From Rhizophlyctis rosea (Eukaryota; Chytridiomycota; Chytridiomycetes; Rhizophlyctidales; Rhizophlyctidaceae), in the NCBI GenBank assembly GCA_027596075.1, contig JADGJC010000018.1, forward strand, positions 1 to 64,000: a DNA stretch of 64,000 nt, given 5' to 3'. Shown piece after piece: positions 45,590-56,624 of this stretch; the first letter of the stretch is position 1, and every line of letters starts with the position of its first letter. Under the pieces are notes generated by a model. The model saw only the letters and a list, made by a program, of their open reading frames with translations. It was not told the DNA's origin and ran no database searches. A program made the translations under genes and the position numbers.

Positions 45590-47427
45590 CGGGTCCCTTA
45601 CACCACCCTTCCAACGAAACGGACGAAGAACTGACCAATTGACTGGCTCCACAACAAATCGCTCACGTATCGTCTTCTCAAGCGCCGCTTCTACTTCCTC
45701 GTTCGACTTGTCTTTCTGATTATAATAAAGCTTATACTTGCGCCGCAAGTCCCACATGACATGATCCGTGATGCCCTCGTGCATCCCCTCATCCACCGAA
45801 AAGCTTCTCAGAACTTCCTTTTGTTTGTCCCAAGCATCTTGCAAGATCAATACTTCAATGAATTTTGACATCCATTCCTCTTCCTCGTCCTCTTCCTCTT
45901 CTCTCACATCTTTTGGTGCCGCCATCTCCTCCTCCGGCTTCATTATTTGCCCTCCCACCTCCTTCTGTGCACTTAATCTTGACACTTCCGTCTCCTTCTC
46001 CGCCTCGGATGGCTGAACGTCCCCTCTCTGTCCACTTCATTCCCCTCGCTCTTCTCACTATCTGGTTCCGAGTCCGTCTCTTCTTCCGAGTCGGTCTCTA
46101 CTCCTCCCACCCTTCATCTGTATACGAAATGGGAACAACAACCACATAGGGACTGCGCCAGTACTTCTGAGTTGTGGGATCATCCTCTGATTCTACCTCA
46201 TTTGATTTAGCAATGACACGGTGAATGGAAACTGGCAGGTTGAGTTGCTTAAGCACTGCATACGCGACGCCGTCAACGCCTTTGAGTGACCTGGTGCTCA
46301 ATGGGGCGCTGTCGCCGTCGAGTTTTTGGACGTATGTGTAGGCACAGGGAAGTCCGATTAAACCTCCTTTGGGCTTGAAGTTAGGGTTGGCGAGGGAGGA
46401 CTTGAACTTTGATTTGAGTTTTTGGATGGAGGCCAGTTGGTTTAGCGGGTCGGATTTTCCCGCTGGAGTTGGCGAAAATGTGGCCAGGCTGTCATCTATG
46501 TCGTTTACTTCCGCACTTTTCGTGGCGACTGATTCCCCACCGTTTAGATGAAGATTGTACGTGAGGGTGATTCTATGTCCGGTGGTGACTGGACGGATTT
46601 CATGCTCGCAATCGGAGAAGAATGCCACCCATTGGGTCAACTATTGGGTCAAAGTCAACTGTCAAACCCTAGCAATGTTTTCAAAATCATGAAAGGACGC
46701 ATCATACGTTGTGTGCATTCAAGCCCCAATCCAGAACAATCTCCTTATCTCTCGGTCCCCGCACAACAAACTCTCCACCCGCAAACGGAGATGGCAAACA
46801 CACCACCAAAGACCCGAACATGTTCTTCGATGGGGTGTCGACGTGAGACTTGAAGTGACCGCCGGGACCTAGGCAGATGATGATTCATTGCTCATGTACA
46901 GTAAGAGGTTGAGACTTTGTTTTGAACGAACCATACACATTAAGTTTGTACAATTCCGCTTTGATCTCATCAGGGCGTGGCATCAACGCCTGCTTGATGG
47001 TGTTCAGCGTTGCAGCTCCAATGATTGGCTTGGTCATAGCAAAGTTTGACGGCTCTAATGCCAAAGCTTTGCGGACAGCTGGGTCTATGACGGTATTGGA
47101 ATCAAGTCCGAAACCTGCTTCGTGCATAGAGCTCAATAGCTGGGACATGCGCTGTTGAGTGGCTGCTGCATCGGCCGAAGTTATAGGGAAGGTGATGTGA
47201 CCGGATGTTTTGGCTGGGGTAAGGTAGAAGAGGTGGAAGGGAGAGCACTGCAAATCCGGTGAGCTTCTTGGGCAAAGGTCGCCGGCTGGGAAATTACCAC
47301 ACAAACAAGCGAAACGAGTGAAACGCACTCGCATAGATCCTCCAACACAAAATGGCTGCTTCAACAGCATTGTGGCACTCTCAAGTGCAAGCCCCACTTT
47401 CTTTTCTTTCACCCTCGGCCCATTCAC
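45583..47427 (-). pseudogene. 2OG-Fe(II) oxygenase (fungal prolyl-4-hydroxylase-like), frame-broken and 3'-joined to repeat
   Basis: Minus-strand exons encode a fungal 2OG-Fe(II) oxygenase: KPELYKLNVYG-type start (IKAELYKLNVYG), then GGHFKSHVDTPSKNMFGSLV with the His-x-Asp iron ligands, PFAGGEFVVRG, WVAFFSDCEHEIRPV with the distal His, and TGHRITLTYNLHL with the 2-oxoglutarate Arg. The C-terminal part (SPYVVVVPISYTDEGWEE, an acidic linker, then FIEVLILQDAWDKQKEVL) needs two single-base shifts, near 46,108 and 46,022, both at G-rich spots. The frame then runs straight into the antisense of the 52-bp repeat at 45,582, so the natural end is lost or replaced. The start at 47,427 is tentative. Confidence 0.72.
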
Positions 47428-47789
47428 CTGGGCGGATCACCGGCGATGGCTGGATGCCCTGCATGTATTTACGAATGTAGAGTGATTGAAATGTTGCAGG
47501 CGCCGAAGGCAGAATCGTAGATGGATTCAGGTGGTGCGATTTTGGATAGAGTCTCTTGGTCAACAATTTCGAATGCATCATGATGGTTCGTGATCAAAAG
47601 TTGAAGAATGGGCGTAAAGTTGCGAAAGAGGGGAGACATCATCTCGGAAGGGATTTGCGCGCCTTGGAAATCCTTGCAAATTAGGTATGGGTGAGGCCAT
47701 GCACTTGATTTAATTCCTGATAAATGAATCCTCCAGTCACACCAAACGCGATCCTCAAGCCACTCCAATTGACATGGGCCTTCCAGTTG

Positions 47790-47835
47790 CTTGTATTGCT
47801 ACGAAGTAGTGATATCTTAACTCAATACCACTAGC
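47790..47835 (+). repeat. 46-bp dispersed repeat, copy 2
   Basis: Counterpart of 38,857-38,902, two mismatches, same orientation. Confidence 0.9.
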
Positions 47836-48140
47836 CATCCATGTTTCACTGCGCATGGCACTGCCGGTCACGATGGACCACTTCCAGGGTCGCCACGCAC
47901 AAAGTCACTGGTGAGCCAGCCACCACGGGTGTGTTTGGTGTCATCGTGATTTAGAACTTGCGACTCTAACCCGCTAGCTTCAATTTAAACTTTCACATGC
48001 ACTAATTTGGGCCGCATGAGGCTTGACAGGGTTGGCATGTCATTTGGCGTGCTCGTTGCATCAAAGGACTTCGGAATCTAGAGAAGAGCGTGCTGGCCAC
48101 GATAGGTTACACACAGTCACACCGTCGGACACCGTCACCT

Positions 48141-48192
48141 CCAGCGGAAAGGACGAAGCCTGTCGCAACGACAAATATGGTCAGCACAAAAG
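48141..48192 (+). repeat. 52-bp duplicated segment, copy 2
   Basis: Counterpart of 45,531-45,582. Here it lies in non-coding surroundings, with no kinase motifs upstream. Confidence 0.92.
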
Positions 48193-48317
48193 GCAGTTGC
48201 TTGGAACTCGCAGAAACAGCAAGTAGCGCATGGCCGACTAGGCAACCACTTAGTACCATCCAAAGAGTCTATACATAACAGCACCTCGCCTCACACACGT
48301 TTTACGAGCCAAAGCCC

Positions 48318-48659
48318 ATGTCACACTCACATCAGTCCGTTATTCCCCTCTGTCCCGATTTGAAGTGTGAACAACGCCCAATCATGTGCCCTAAATGTTA
48401 CACGATCTATCTATTCTTTTACAATAAAACAAATGCCAAACGCCATCTTGCTATCATACAGTATGGAGGGGAGTTGTGCGGGAAGAATTGTGGTCCGACT
48501 CAATCTAGCGAAACGCACTCTCCTGATCAACAACCCAATCTACGACCTCCATTGAAAACCAAAGCACACCGCTCTAAGACTCCAAACAAGCCAGCACCTC
48601 ATCTATCCAACCGGCGCACCAATACCCGTCCTCCGTTTTCCGCTGTCGTTCCGATGTGA
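48318..48659 (+). pseudogene. Possible transposase N-terminal remnant (Cys-rich)
   Basis: A 113-residue frame begins MSHSHQSVIPLCPDLKCEQR and continues IMCPKCYTIYLFFYNKTN to GGELCGKNC. The CPKCxxIY... CG order resembles the zinc-ribbon-like opening (YxVCPKCHSIY...CG) of large transposases found in early-diverging fungi. The rest is Pro/Thr/Lys-rich with no further motif. No transposase core or terminal repeats were found, so at most it is a fragment. Confidence 0.3.
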
Positions 48660-50220
48660 ATAGTAATCGTCTTCCCCCCTGTAGATCTGCCCAGGCGGAC
48701 CAGTCATTACCATCCCCATTCCTTCCACAGTTTCTGGTCTCGACGGCAATGCTCCTGAGGCGGGCCAGACGCCTTGCGGTGGGTATTCTGAGTTGGCGGA
48801 GTCTGGGGATGGGAGCATGGAATGGGGGTCTTGTCGTGTTCCGTTGTTAAGGTGGTGTTGATTTGGGTTTGAGATTTTGGCGACTGTGAACAAAGAAGTA
48901 TGAATTGAATATTAGTTTATGATCGCGAGTGTCCCGTTCGTTGAGATACAGTGAGGATGCACGGAGAAGATCAGATTCCAAGTATACCTTCACCGACGAG
49001 TGTATCCACTAGCGTACATTTCACATGTAAGCCCCTGTGTTGTACAAGAAACCATGAAATGAAGTTCGCTTACCATCCAGCTTTCGTCGCTTTGCGCTCT
49101 TATCGGCTTCTACTGGACAAGGAAGCCATTAGCATACGTAACTCACGCTTGCGCCGCCACAAAACCAATGTGCCCTACCTTCGTCGACATTTGATGCAAG
49201 ATATTGTGTGATGCTGGTGATGATCTAAAGTGCGGTATCAACATTATCATTCATGCACACACATCGTCCCACTTCCTGGTCCACGCGATTGGCAAACCGA
49301 CCTGATGATGTTTGCTTTGTAGCGCCCGGGAAGACATTGTTTCTGTCCATAGAAGATTGTATGATTCATGCAATTTCACCCTGACGAACGAAGTCAACAA
49401 CAATGAAGCGATTGCGATTTCCATTTCGGAACGAAGAATGTACTCACAGCTTCTGCTCCAACTCCTCCACCCGGTGTGTCAAATGCGTAACCTTCTCATC
49501 ACTAGACATGTCAGCCATGCTACGTTGCAGTTGGCTTTGCTTCGTAGCTTTCCGTTTGATGCTCTGAAGTAGCTCCACCTCCCCCCGACGAAAATCTGGG
49601 TGCTACATTAACGAATACGAGTGAGTGAATTCACTAGAAGATGAAGATACGCAACACATCCAACAGATGATGACATCCATACTTTGAATTCCCAGACGTC
49701 GGAAGAATTTGAGTGAAACATGTCATTGATTTTGTGGAAGCCATACATGTTCAGTTGTCGTACGAAGCTGGCAAACTGTTTGGCAAGTTTAGCTGGCGGA
49801 TCAATTGCATTCCCTGACAGGAATACAACGGCAATGGTATGAAAACCCACATTGTTGTGCTTGAAATATTGGGGGAGCACGGTCTTTGAGAATTCTGCTC
49901 ATGATCGACGGTGTGTGTCAGAGGACGCGTTACATTCTCAGCAATGACAACATCCCAAATACCTGTGATGTTGTTGACAATAAAATATGTTCCCGTGGGA
50001 TCCCAATAGATAAGGTTTTGTACATTTTGATCCTCCAGCATCCTGTTCGCGCGAACAATATATCAGCATGGTTGATGTAAAGAAAGAGCATTGTCCAATA
50101 TAGTTACGAGTAGAGCTTATTGATGAATGCCGCCTGATTATTTGGAGCATTGGGCTGTCCACTTGGTCCGCCAGGGGTGCTTGGCGAGTGGGACACTTTT
50201 CGGCCTTTTGGACTGGGCAT
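48603..50220 (-). CDS. HSF-type transcription factor
   Basis: Starts MPSPKGRKVSHSPSTPGG. The HSF DNA-binding domain is spread over exons: AAFINKLYS, MLEDQNVQNLIYWDPTGTYF, EFSKTVLPQYFKHNN, FASFVRQLNMYGFHKI (the recognition helix), then DMFHSNSSDVWEFKHPDF and RRGEVELLQSIKRKA. A heptad-rich oligomerisation segment follows (VTHLTHRVEELEQKL). Later short exons include ADKSAKRRKLD, a possible nuclear signal, and a final exon ending GKRRTGIGAPVG with TAG at 48,603. No receiver domain is seen, so this is an HSF1/Sfl1-type rather than a Skn7-type factor. It overlaps the transposase-like frame on the other strand by 57 bp at its 3' end. Small exons between 48,900 and 49,450 are approximate. Confidence 0.87.
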
Positions 50221-51229
50221 GATCAACCGGGGAGGGTATTTGGAGCCGGGTATATGAACGGTATGCTTGGGTGGGGACGCCGTGGTTGGTATTTGATATT
50301 GTGAGAACGGGGGACTTTCGACTTTGTGGGAGTGATTTAGTGATTTGAGAACGGACAAGCATGCATGACCAGCATGAACTAGCGCCATGCAATGTCAAAA
50401 TTTCAAGTGGGTAAGGGTGTTTCTCAAGTTTTGATGAGTGTCTGCCCGTATGGACCGAGAGGCTTAGGAGCGATGATGGCTTGCCTTCTAGAACACAATG
50501 GCGACCTTTTGCCTGATCTGCCATCTAAAAATTGCAGCGCAGTCTGGCGGGGGTAAGTTGATCGCCCCAGACGATCGCATAAGGGTCCTATTGGAGGGGA
50601 TCCTGGGATCATCCGGGTGGAAGACAACTCAACTCGTCTGATCAAACTGTCACTGCACCTCCGTCGTCAGCGGTTGTTGGTGGGGGAGTGAGGAGTCGTC
50701 ACTTGCGTGCAACTGCCTTTGTTTGGATTACGTAAGTTATCGTGCCCGGGCTTCGCCACACTCTCTCCCCGCTCTATCAACTCATCCATCACTTTCCTGG
50801 CACCTGTGCCTTCCTGACACACTTTCCCACGCTCGCCCCCACAACCCAAAAATTTGCTTAAATATATACCTCGTATTCTTTCCTCCCTTGGCTCCTTCCA
50901 CACAACATATCGCACGCTCGTCATCGAAAACTTGGTATCCACGGCGAAACACGTCTTGAAGTGCGCCCTTACAATAGACGTATCCTGATATCACTCACAA
51001 ACATATTTGCATATCGGGTGCACGTATTCGGAGCAACCTCAGGCACGTTATCTGCGCGCACTGTCGTCCTCCATGGTGTTGCTGGGGACAGGCATGCGAA
51101 TGGACGAGCAACCTCGTCGTGGCGACAGGCAGCGCAGTCCAAACGAACGCATCCACCCTGAATGGCTCTATCTTTCTCACCACCTGCTCCCTATACAGCT
51201 CCCTCACCACAACCCATAATCGATGAAAC
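50221..51229. other. Intergenic between divergent genes, no gene seen
   Basis: About 1 kb upstream of both the HSF gene and the large unrecognised gene. Frames on both strands near 50,667-50,994 and 51,007-51,252 are short and lack domains. Confidence 0.45.
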
Positions 51230-54200
51230 ATGACACTATTTAATCTGGGCATATTCTCACCGAAGAAATCTACGACAGCTCCGGTAAGAGCGTCTCTTTG
51301 AGGGATAACCTCTCAATAACCCGAGTAATCATGATGAACCTTACAGCCCATCAGCCATGAAGAAGCCGTCGAGACGGAAAGGAAGAAAGCCTTTGATGAT
51401 CTCAACAAGGCCACGTCCAGAGCGTCTAGCCTTATTCTCAACCTCCTCTCGGTAATTTGACGCCGCCATGACAGTGAATTTTTGGAAGGTTCTGGGATGT
51501 GAATTGCTCACTTTTGAAGTTGCAGACGATCCAGGAGGCGGTGGATGCAAAAGCTATTGATGCACATACTATGAGCGCAACTCTTTCAATCTTTGAGAAA
51601 TTCGAGAGAGTTACCAACCAACCAGCGGAAAAGTTCATCAGATATCTGCCATATGAGGGCCCTTCTGCCGTGAGCGTGAAAACGAGACTATTGGTTGGTC
51701 CAACTTCTCATTGATCTTTTCAGGTTGACGAGGCTATGCACGCTGCCATACTCCACTGGCTGGATGCCAAGGCAGACTTTAAACGGACTCTATCAACGTC
51801 ACCGAAGTTCTCTCTCTACGCCACCAAGCTTGAGGATGCATTGAACACACCCGCAAGATACGCCGTTCGCCTCCGATACTTCTTCACGGCAAGAATAAAC
51901 TGTCTATGAGAGTATTAGACATGATTTTGACGTTGCTTCACATTACAGCGGTTGCACAAACTGGGATTGGACCCACGTATCGAGTACTTCCTGAACAGGA
52001 CGCGCCGCGATTGCCGCCAAGCTTTCGAGCTAATCGGGGAAACGGACTACTTTGACGGAATTTTCGAGTGGGAAAAGTCGTTTGATATGTCAAAGTGTGA
52101 GACTGCCGAGGGATGGGCAAATGTATGCGAAGCTTCAGCGGGGCACATCGTCTCACTTGCTGACGATCCGTTTATATAAACAGCCTATGGTTCCAACTTT
52201 GACGAAACCCATCCGATCTTCCCACGCAATTCTCGCTCACACATGCTCACCGGTGGCTTCATTGAAGGTGTCCAAATACACGATCGAAATGGATACAGGG
52301 AAAGCTATGAAGAAAGCAGAGAAGGATGGAGCCAACATTGTCATCTCCATCCTGTCAACGGCAGTGGTCCTGTTTGAGCTCAGCAACAATGTTCTGTACT
52401 TGTTGATGCCGCCGATCGACATCAACGACGTCCAAGTTGTTTGCGGTTACAAAGGTGGAAGTCCGGATGCTCCTTTTCAGACTATTGACGGACAAAGTTC
52501 TCATGGTTTTGATGTAGACATTCCTTCCATCGTGGTCATCGCCTTTTCCGAAAATGCACACTCCTACGCCTTTGTTTGCCATGATTTCAAGCAAGCGCAG
52601 ATTCTCACAAGTTTGATCACGAAGACCAAGTCGAGGAATACTGGTGCTGGTGAGCGAGAATTCCAAAGGTCAAACAATGACCGTTACCATTAATGGTTTT
52701 GTAGGTAAGGCTCGTCCGGTTGCCAAGTCATCCTCACGCCCGAACGCGACCACACTTGGGAAGACTTCAACCGACGCCGCGGAAGCTTCAAAAGAGAATC
52801 ACGGGCCCGTCACTCCGGAATCTGTGCGAGGAGCTGGAGACGCATACGAAGATGAGGTTCTCCTGGATTTGGTTGGTATCTTTGAATCTGAAGGAACTCT
52901 TTGAACTGATACACTAAAGAAACCTCACAGACAGGAGTGAAAGCTCCTGTTCGAGGCACACGAGCCGGATACCGCAAGCAGCCTACAAACAGAATTGAGA
53001 CCCTTTTCCCCTCAACTCGCGCGGTGGTGTTGCTCAACAAGGGAGCGGATGAAGATTCCTTGCCGGCTGTCTACGTATCGGTCAATGACAACGGAAAAGG
53101 CAGACCTTGGATTCAATTGAATGATCAGACTACGGGCCGCCACATCTTGACTTTTGTCATATCCCCGACCACGAGGATTGAACAGCTGATGAGTTCGACA
53201 GACTCTAAGCTTTGGCAAGGGGATAAAGCTTACACGTTCAGCTTCCGCGACGGCGTTTCATTGGAAGATTTCGAATACGCAGTCTTCAAAGCCATTTCCC
53301 GCTCGGCACCAAAACATGCGAGCGAAATCCGCCGCCATCTACCCAGCACGAAAGGTCCAGCAATCACTCCAAAAGACTCGTTCATGTCCAAGGCTTTCCC
53401 GCTGATCATCGCCAAATCAACGAGCGCATGGCTTGTAGCACCGGATAGTCAGCAACACTATTGCGGGTCCGTTTACATGTCCATTACCATCAAACCGAAC
53501 GGGGGCGGGATAGTCAGGTTGAGCAGCATGATTGGGAATGCGGAATACTTTTGCTATGAGACTGCAAAGGATGATTTGAGAGTTGGGGAGGAAACGGAAA
53601 AGTCCATTCAGATTCATATTCTCGTCAATGAGAAGGATGTGATCAGCATTCGTTTCGAGAAAGATCACGGGACGGACACGACACATATGCGTAAGACGTT
53701 GAAGATCTGGCACGATGTGGCGAATCCCCCCGAAGTCACTTCTACATCCCCGCCTTCCGCTTCCGAAAACGTTCCACCGGCTGCTGGCCCTTACAATACG
53801 TCAGCACAACGGACGCCAGCGACACGTCAGTCTGTCAGCTCGAGGCCCATCACGCCACCTCCCGTCCCACAGCCATTCCTTCAAACCAGTCTCGCACCAG
53901 CCGCTGAAGGACAAAAGCGTTCTTCGGTAGAGTCTCTGAGAGCCGCTGAACTCGCTGAGCTTGGGTTTGACCGTACCACGAAATCAGGCAGCGACTCGAA
54001 CCTCGCCGACCGAAAAGACGCCCCCCACCACCACTCACAAGAACCATCAGATGCAACCACCCTCACCGAATCCACCCGTCCATCCCACCCATCCCTCCCC
54101 CAATCAACAACCACCGAACAAAGCCCAAAACCCACCGCCCCACCCAGCCGCTCATCCTCCGGTTCCAACCTGCTCAAAACCTACTCGCTGAAAAAGAAAG

Positions 54201-54373
54201 TGTACGACACCGCTCTCGAGACCGCCGGCATTCAGGAGAAGAACCGCGGATTGACGGTTCGGATTGTGGATGGTGTGCATGGCCATGCGCGCAAGCTTGA
54301 GGAGTTGGGACGGTCGATTGGGGGTAGGGTGTCGATGCAGAGGAAGAAGTCTTTGGAGATGGTGGTTGTGTGA
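51230..54373 (+). CDS. Large unrecognised protein with helical N-terminus and two PH/EVH1-like stretches
   Basis: Starts MTLFNLGIFSPKKSTTAP (51,230-51,283). Helical exons follow (SHEEAVETERKKAFDDL, AVDEAMHAAILHWLDAKADF, RLHKLGLDPRIEYFLNRTRR) and could form a BAR-like or other bundle. Two beta-rich regions come next: VSKYTIEMDTGKAMKKAEKD to DFKQAQILTSLI, and FPSTRAVVLLNKGADEDSLP to DGVSLEDFEYAVFKAI; both end in a helix like PH/EVH1 folds. The tail is Ser/Pro/Thr-rich and basic. The intron 51,889-51,948 has a GC-AG pair. Between 52,150 and 52,210 the frame changes; a 34-nt GT-AG intron would repair it but is unusually short. Role unknown; a membrane- or cytoskeleton-linked scaffold is only a guess. 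Confidence 0.6.
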
Positions 54374-54892
54374 GGTGGATGGGGACGTCACTTTTGTGAG
54401 TTGATGTTTGGGATTCGAGTTTACAGGTTGATTTTGAACTCACCACTCACATCCATATGTAGCAGTTCGCTTTCCCGTCCGATCTTATTGAGTTATCATC
54501 TGTTGAGAGGGTGGGGAGCATTTGTCACTAGCAGCGGAAAATCGACTCTCTTTGTGAAGGTTGGGCACGGATGGGGGATTTATTCTACATGTATACCGAT
54601 TTGTGTAGTTGCTTTGCTTTGCTTGTATAGTAGCTTTCTTTTATGTTTTTTCCCATAATATGCCACATTGCACCTTCATATCTTGTAAACTTTGTAAAGC
54701 GCATCATCATCATTCATTGCACTTTGTTGTATGTTCTAGGCTGGTAGTGATTTCTCCATAACGCACATTGTTTGACTGATGATAATACATCCTGATAGAT
54801 ACTATACACCGATTGCTGGAGCTTATGCACAGAAAAAAACCACTTACTATCTACATCTACGTATCAACCGCTACATTTAACTGGTCCACGGC
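54374..54892. other. Intergenic between convergent genes
   Basis: About 520 bp, T-rich near 54,600-54,720 and A-rich at 54,830, fitting the 3' ends of the two flanking genes. No gene seen. Confidence 0.5.
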
Positions 54893-56161
54893 CTACACTA
54901 CACTACAAGCAAGGAACCCATCCACAATGTCTTTGCTCAAAGCCTGCATTCCCTTCCCAATAAAGGTAATCCTACTATCGCGAACCTGATCCTTCTCCCA
55001 CTGCCTATGCCGCCACGTCTCGACATCCGCACCCACTCCTTGTACCACGACCTTGTGATTATCGTCCTGAACTGAAAGGTACCCTTTCACGCGATACAGA
55101 TCGTTGCCAACTCGATTACTTATTGACTTAACGAAATCTAGTACTTTCGCAGGATCCACAGTGCCGGGTGCTGATGCAGCTATGGCTTGGATGTTTGGGT
55201 CGTGAGGCATGGAGATGAGTTGGGATGTAGGTGAGTCTGTACTTGTTGTGGTGGAGTCTTGTCGAATTCCAAAGACAAATGGAAGGGGAACGCGCGAAAA
55301 GGATGAGCGGATTGTTGGTGCGATTGGGTTGTGAGATTTTATCAGTTGTTCCAGAGCTGTCAGGTCCGACTCGGATACAAGGTCCGCCTTATTGATTATG
55401 ACGCGGTCTGCTCCGAGGATTTGGGCTAGTGGTTCGTTTTTGTATTCTGGTACGTCGGTTGATGTGGTCGATTGGCTTGCATCTCGGAAACGGGTTTGGA
55501 AGTTCCGTGCATCAACGACGGTGACGACGCCATCTACGAAGAAGTTGTCTCGAATCGAGGGAGAGTTTTTGATGAGGGATAGGACTGGTCCGGGGTCTGC
55601 TAGACCTGTCGTTTCTCTGCAGTAAGAATGCGGTTAGCATTTGGAAGTCAGAGCATGCAATCTTCTAGTACAGGGATGTGGCGAATGGCTACACAAGGGT
55701 GCGCCGAGTAATTTTGTAAAAAGTTCGTTCACTCTATGATCCCTCAATCCCAGTAGTACTCACAATATGATCCAATCCAACCCTTTCCCATCCGCTCCTT
55801 GCCTTGCCCCAATCTCCTGCAAAACTCTCAGCAACTCCCCCGACCCCGAACAACATACACATCCAAACCCAAACTCGTACAGCTCCTCCAAAGCGGCGAC
55901 TTTCTGCTTATCTAGAATCTCATTCTCAATACCAAAAGCTGCTGCAAGCTCGTTTTCAATGACTGCGACGTGGACGGGAAGGGAAGATGTTTCGCTTGTG
56001 GAGGTGTTGATAGTTTGGGATGGTTTTGGTTCAGCAGATGCCTTGTCAGCTCGTGTTGGCAGGTTGGCTAAGATGTGGTTCAGCAGCGTTGTCTTGCCGG
56101 CACCCAAGAAACCAGTGAGGACAGTTATCGGCAAGCGCCGAGTTAGTGTTGATAAGCTCAT
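54893..56161 (-). CDS. CobW/G3E-family GTPase (COG0523 metallochaperone-like)
   Basis: Two exons (56,161-55,764 and 55,616-54,893) total 1122 nt, 373 residues. The P-loop is VLTGFLGAGKTTLLN. The switch I area is VAVIENELAAAFGIE. The metal-binding Cys motif of the family is CVCCSGSGELL. Walker B/switch II is ETTGLADPGP, and the guanine-specificity NKAD lies at VIINKADLV. The C-terminal domain has YRVKGYLSVQ and ends in the second short beta-sheet region. Such proteins deliver zinc or cobalt to client enzymes. In relatives the Cys motif is CxCC followed by Asn-Gly; here Ser-Gly-Ser follows, a variant. Fungal members include Zng1-like zinc transferases; orthology is not fixed here. Confidence 0.92.
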
Positions 56162-56624
56162 TGTGCTGTGATTGTTGACTGCGTGGTTTTCGGTGAGCGA
56201 TGCCAGGGGAAAAGGAGAACGTTGTGCTGGTTTTATGGCCAGCAGGCGCAGGCAAGGAGGTGCGGTTAATTTGTAATCACGGCTGACGTAATCGACGCGT
56301 GGGTTTGAAAGAGGGGAGCAACATTCCTCAGCAACTTCCTCCTCAACTCCCTTACCAAGTCTCAAGTTACGGAATCGATCAGTGATTTCAAATTTGCGAA
56401 CAGCCTCCACGTTATATTGGTGCAATCATAATGTCTATAAGGACGGACAGGTGTGATTTGGTGATTATATCTGTTATCAGTGAACAGTTTAATGGAAACC
56501 AAATCAACATAGCGATCAGAGTACGCATTTCATTTTGAAGGATGTGCGAGCCACAGGTACGTTTCCATAACGCCATCGTAATTGTATGAAACACTGATCG
56601 ACCACGCTCTGGTCAGAACGAAGC

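Noticed and set aside
47469..47768. Minus-strand frame just upstream of the oxygenase remnant, considered as its 5' exon
   Set aside because: It does not resemble the N-terminus of this oxygenase family and no splice pair joins it in frame.
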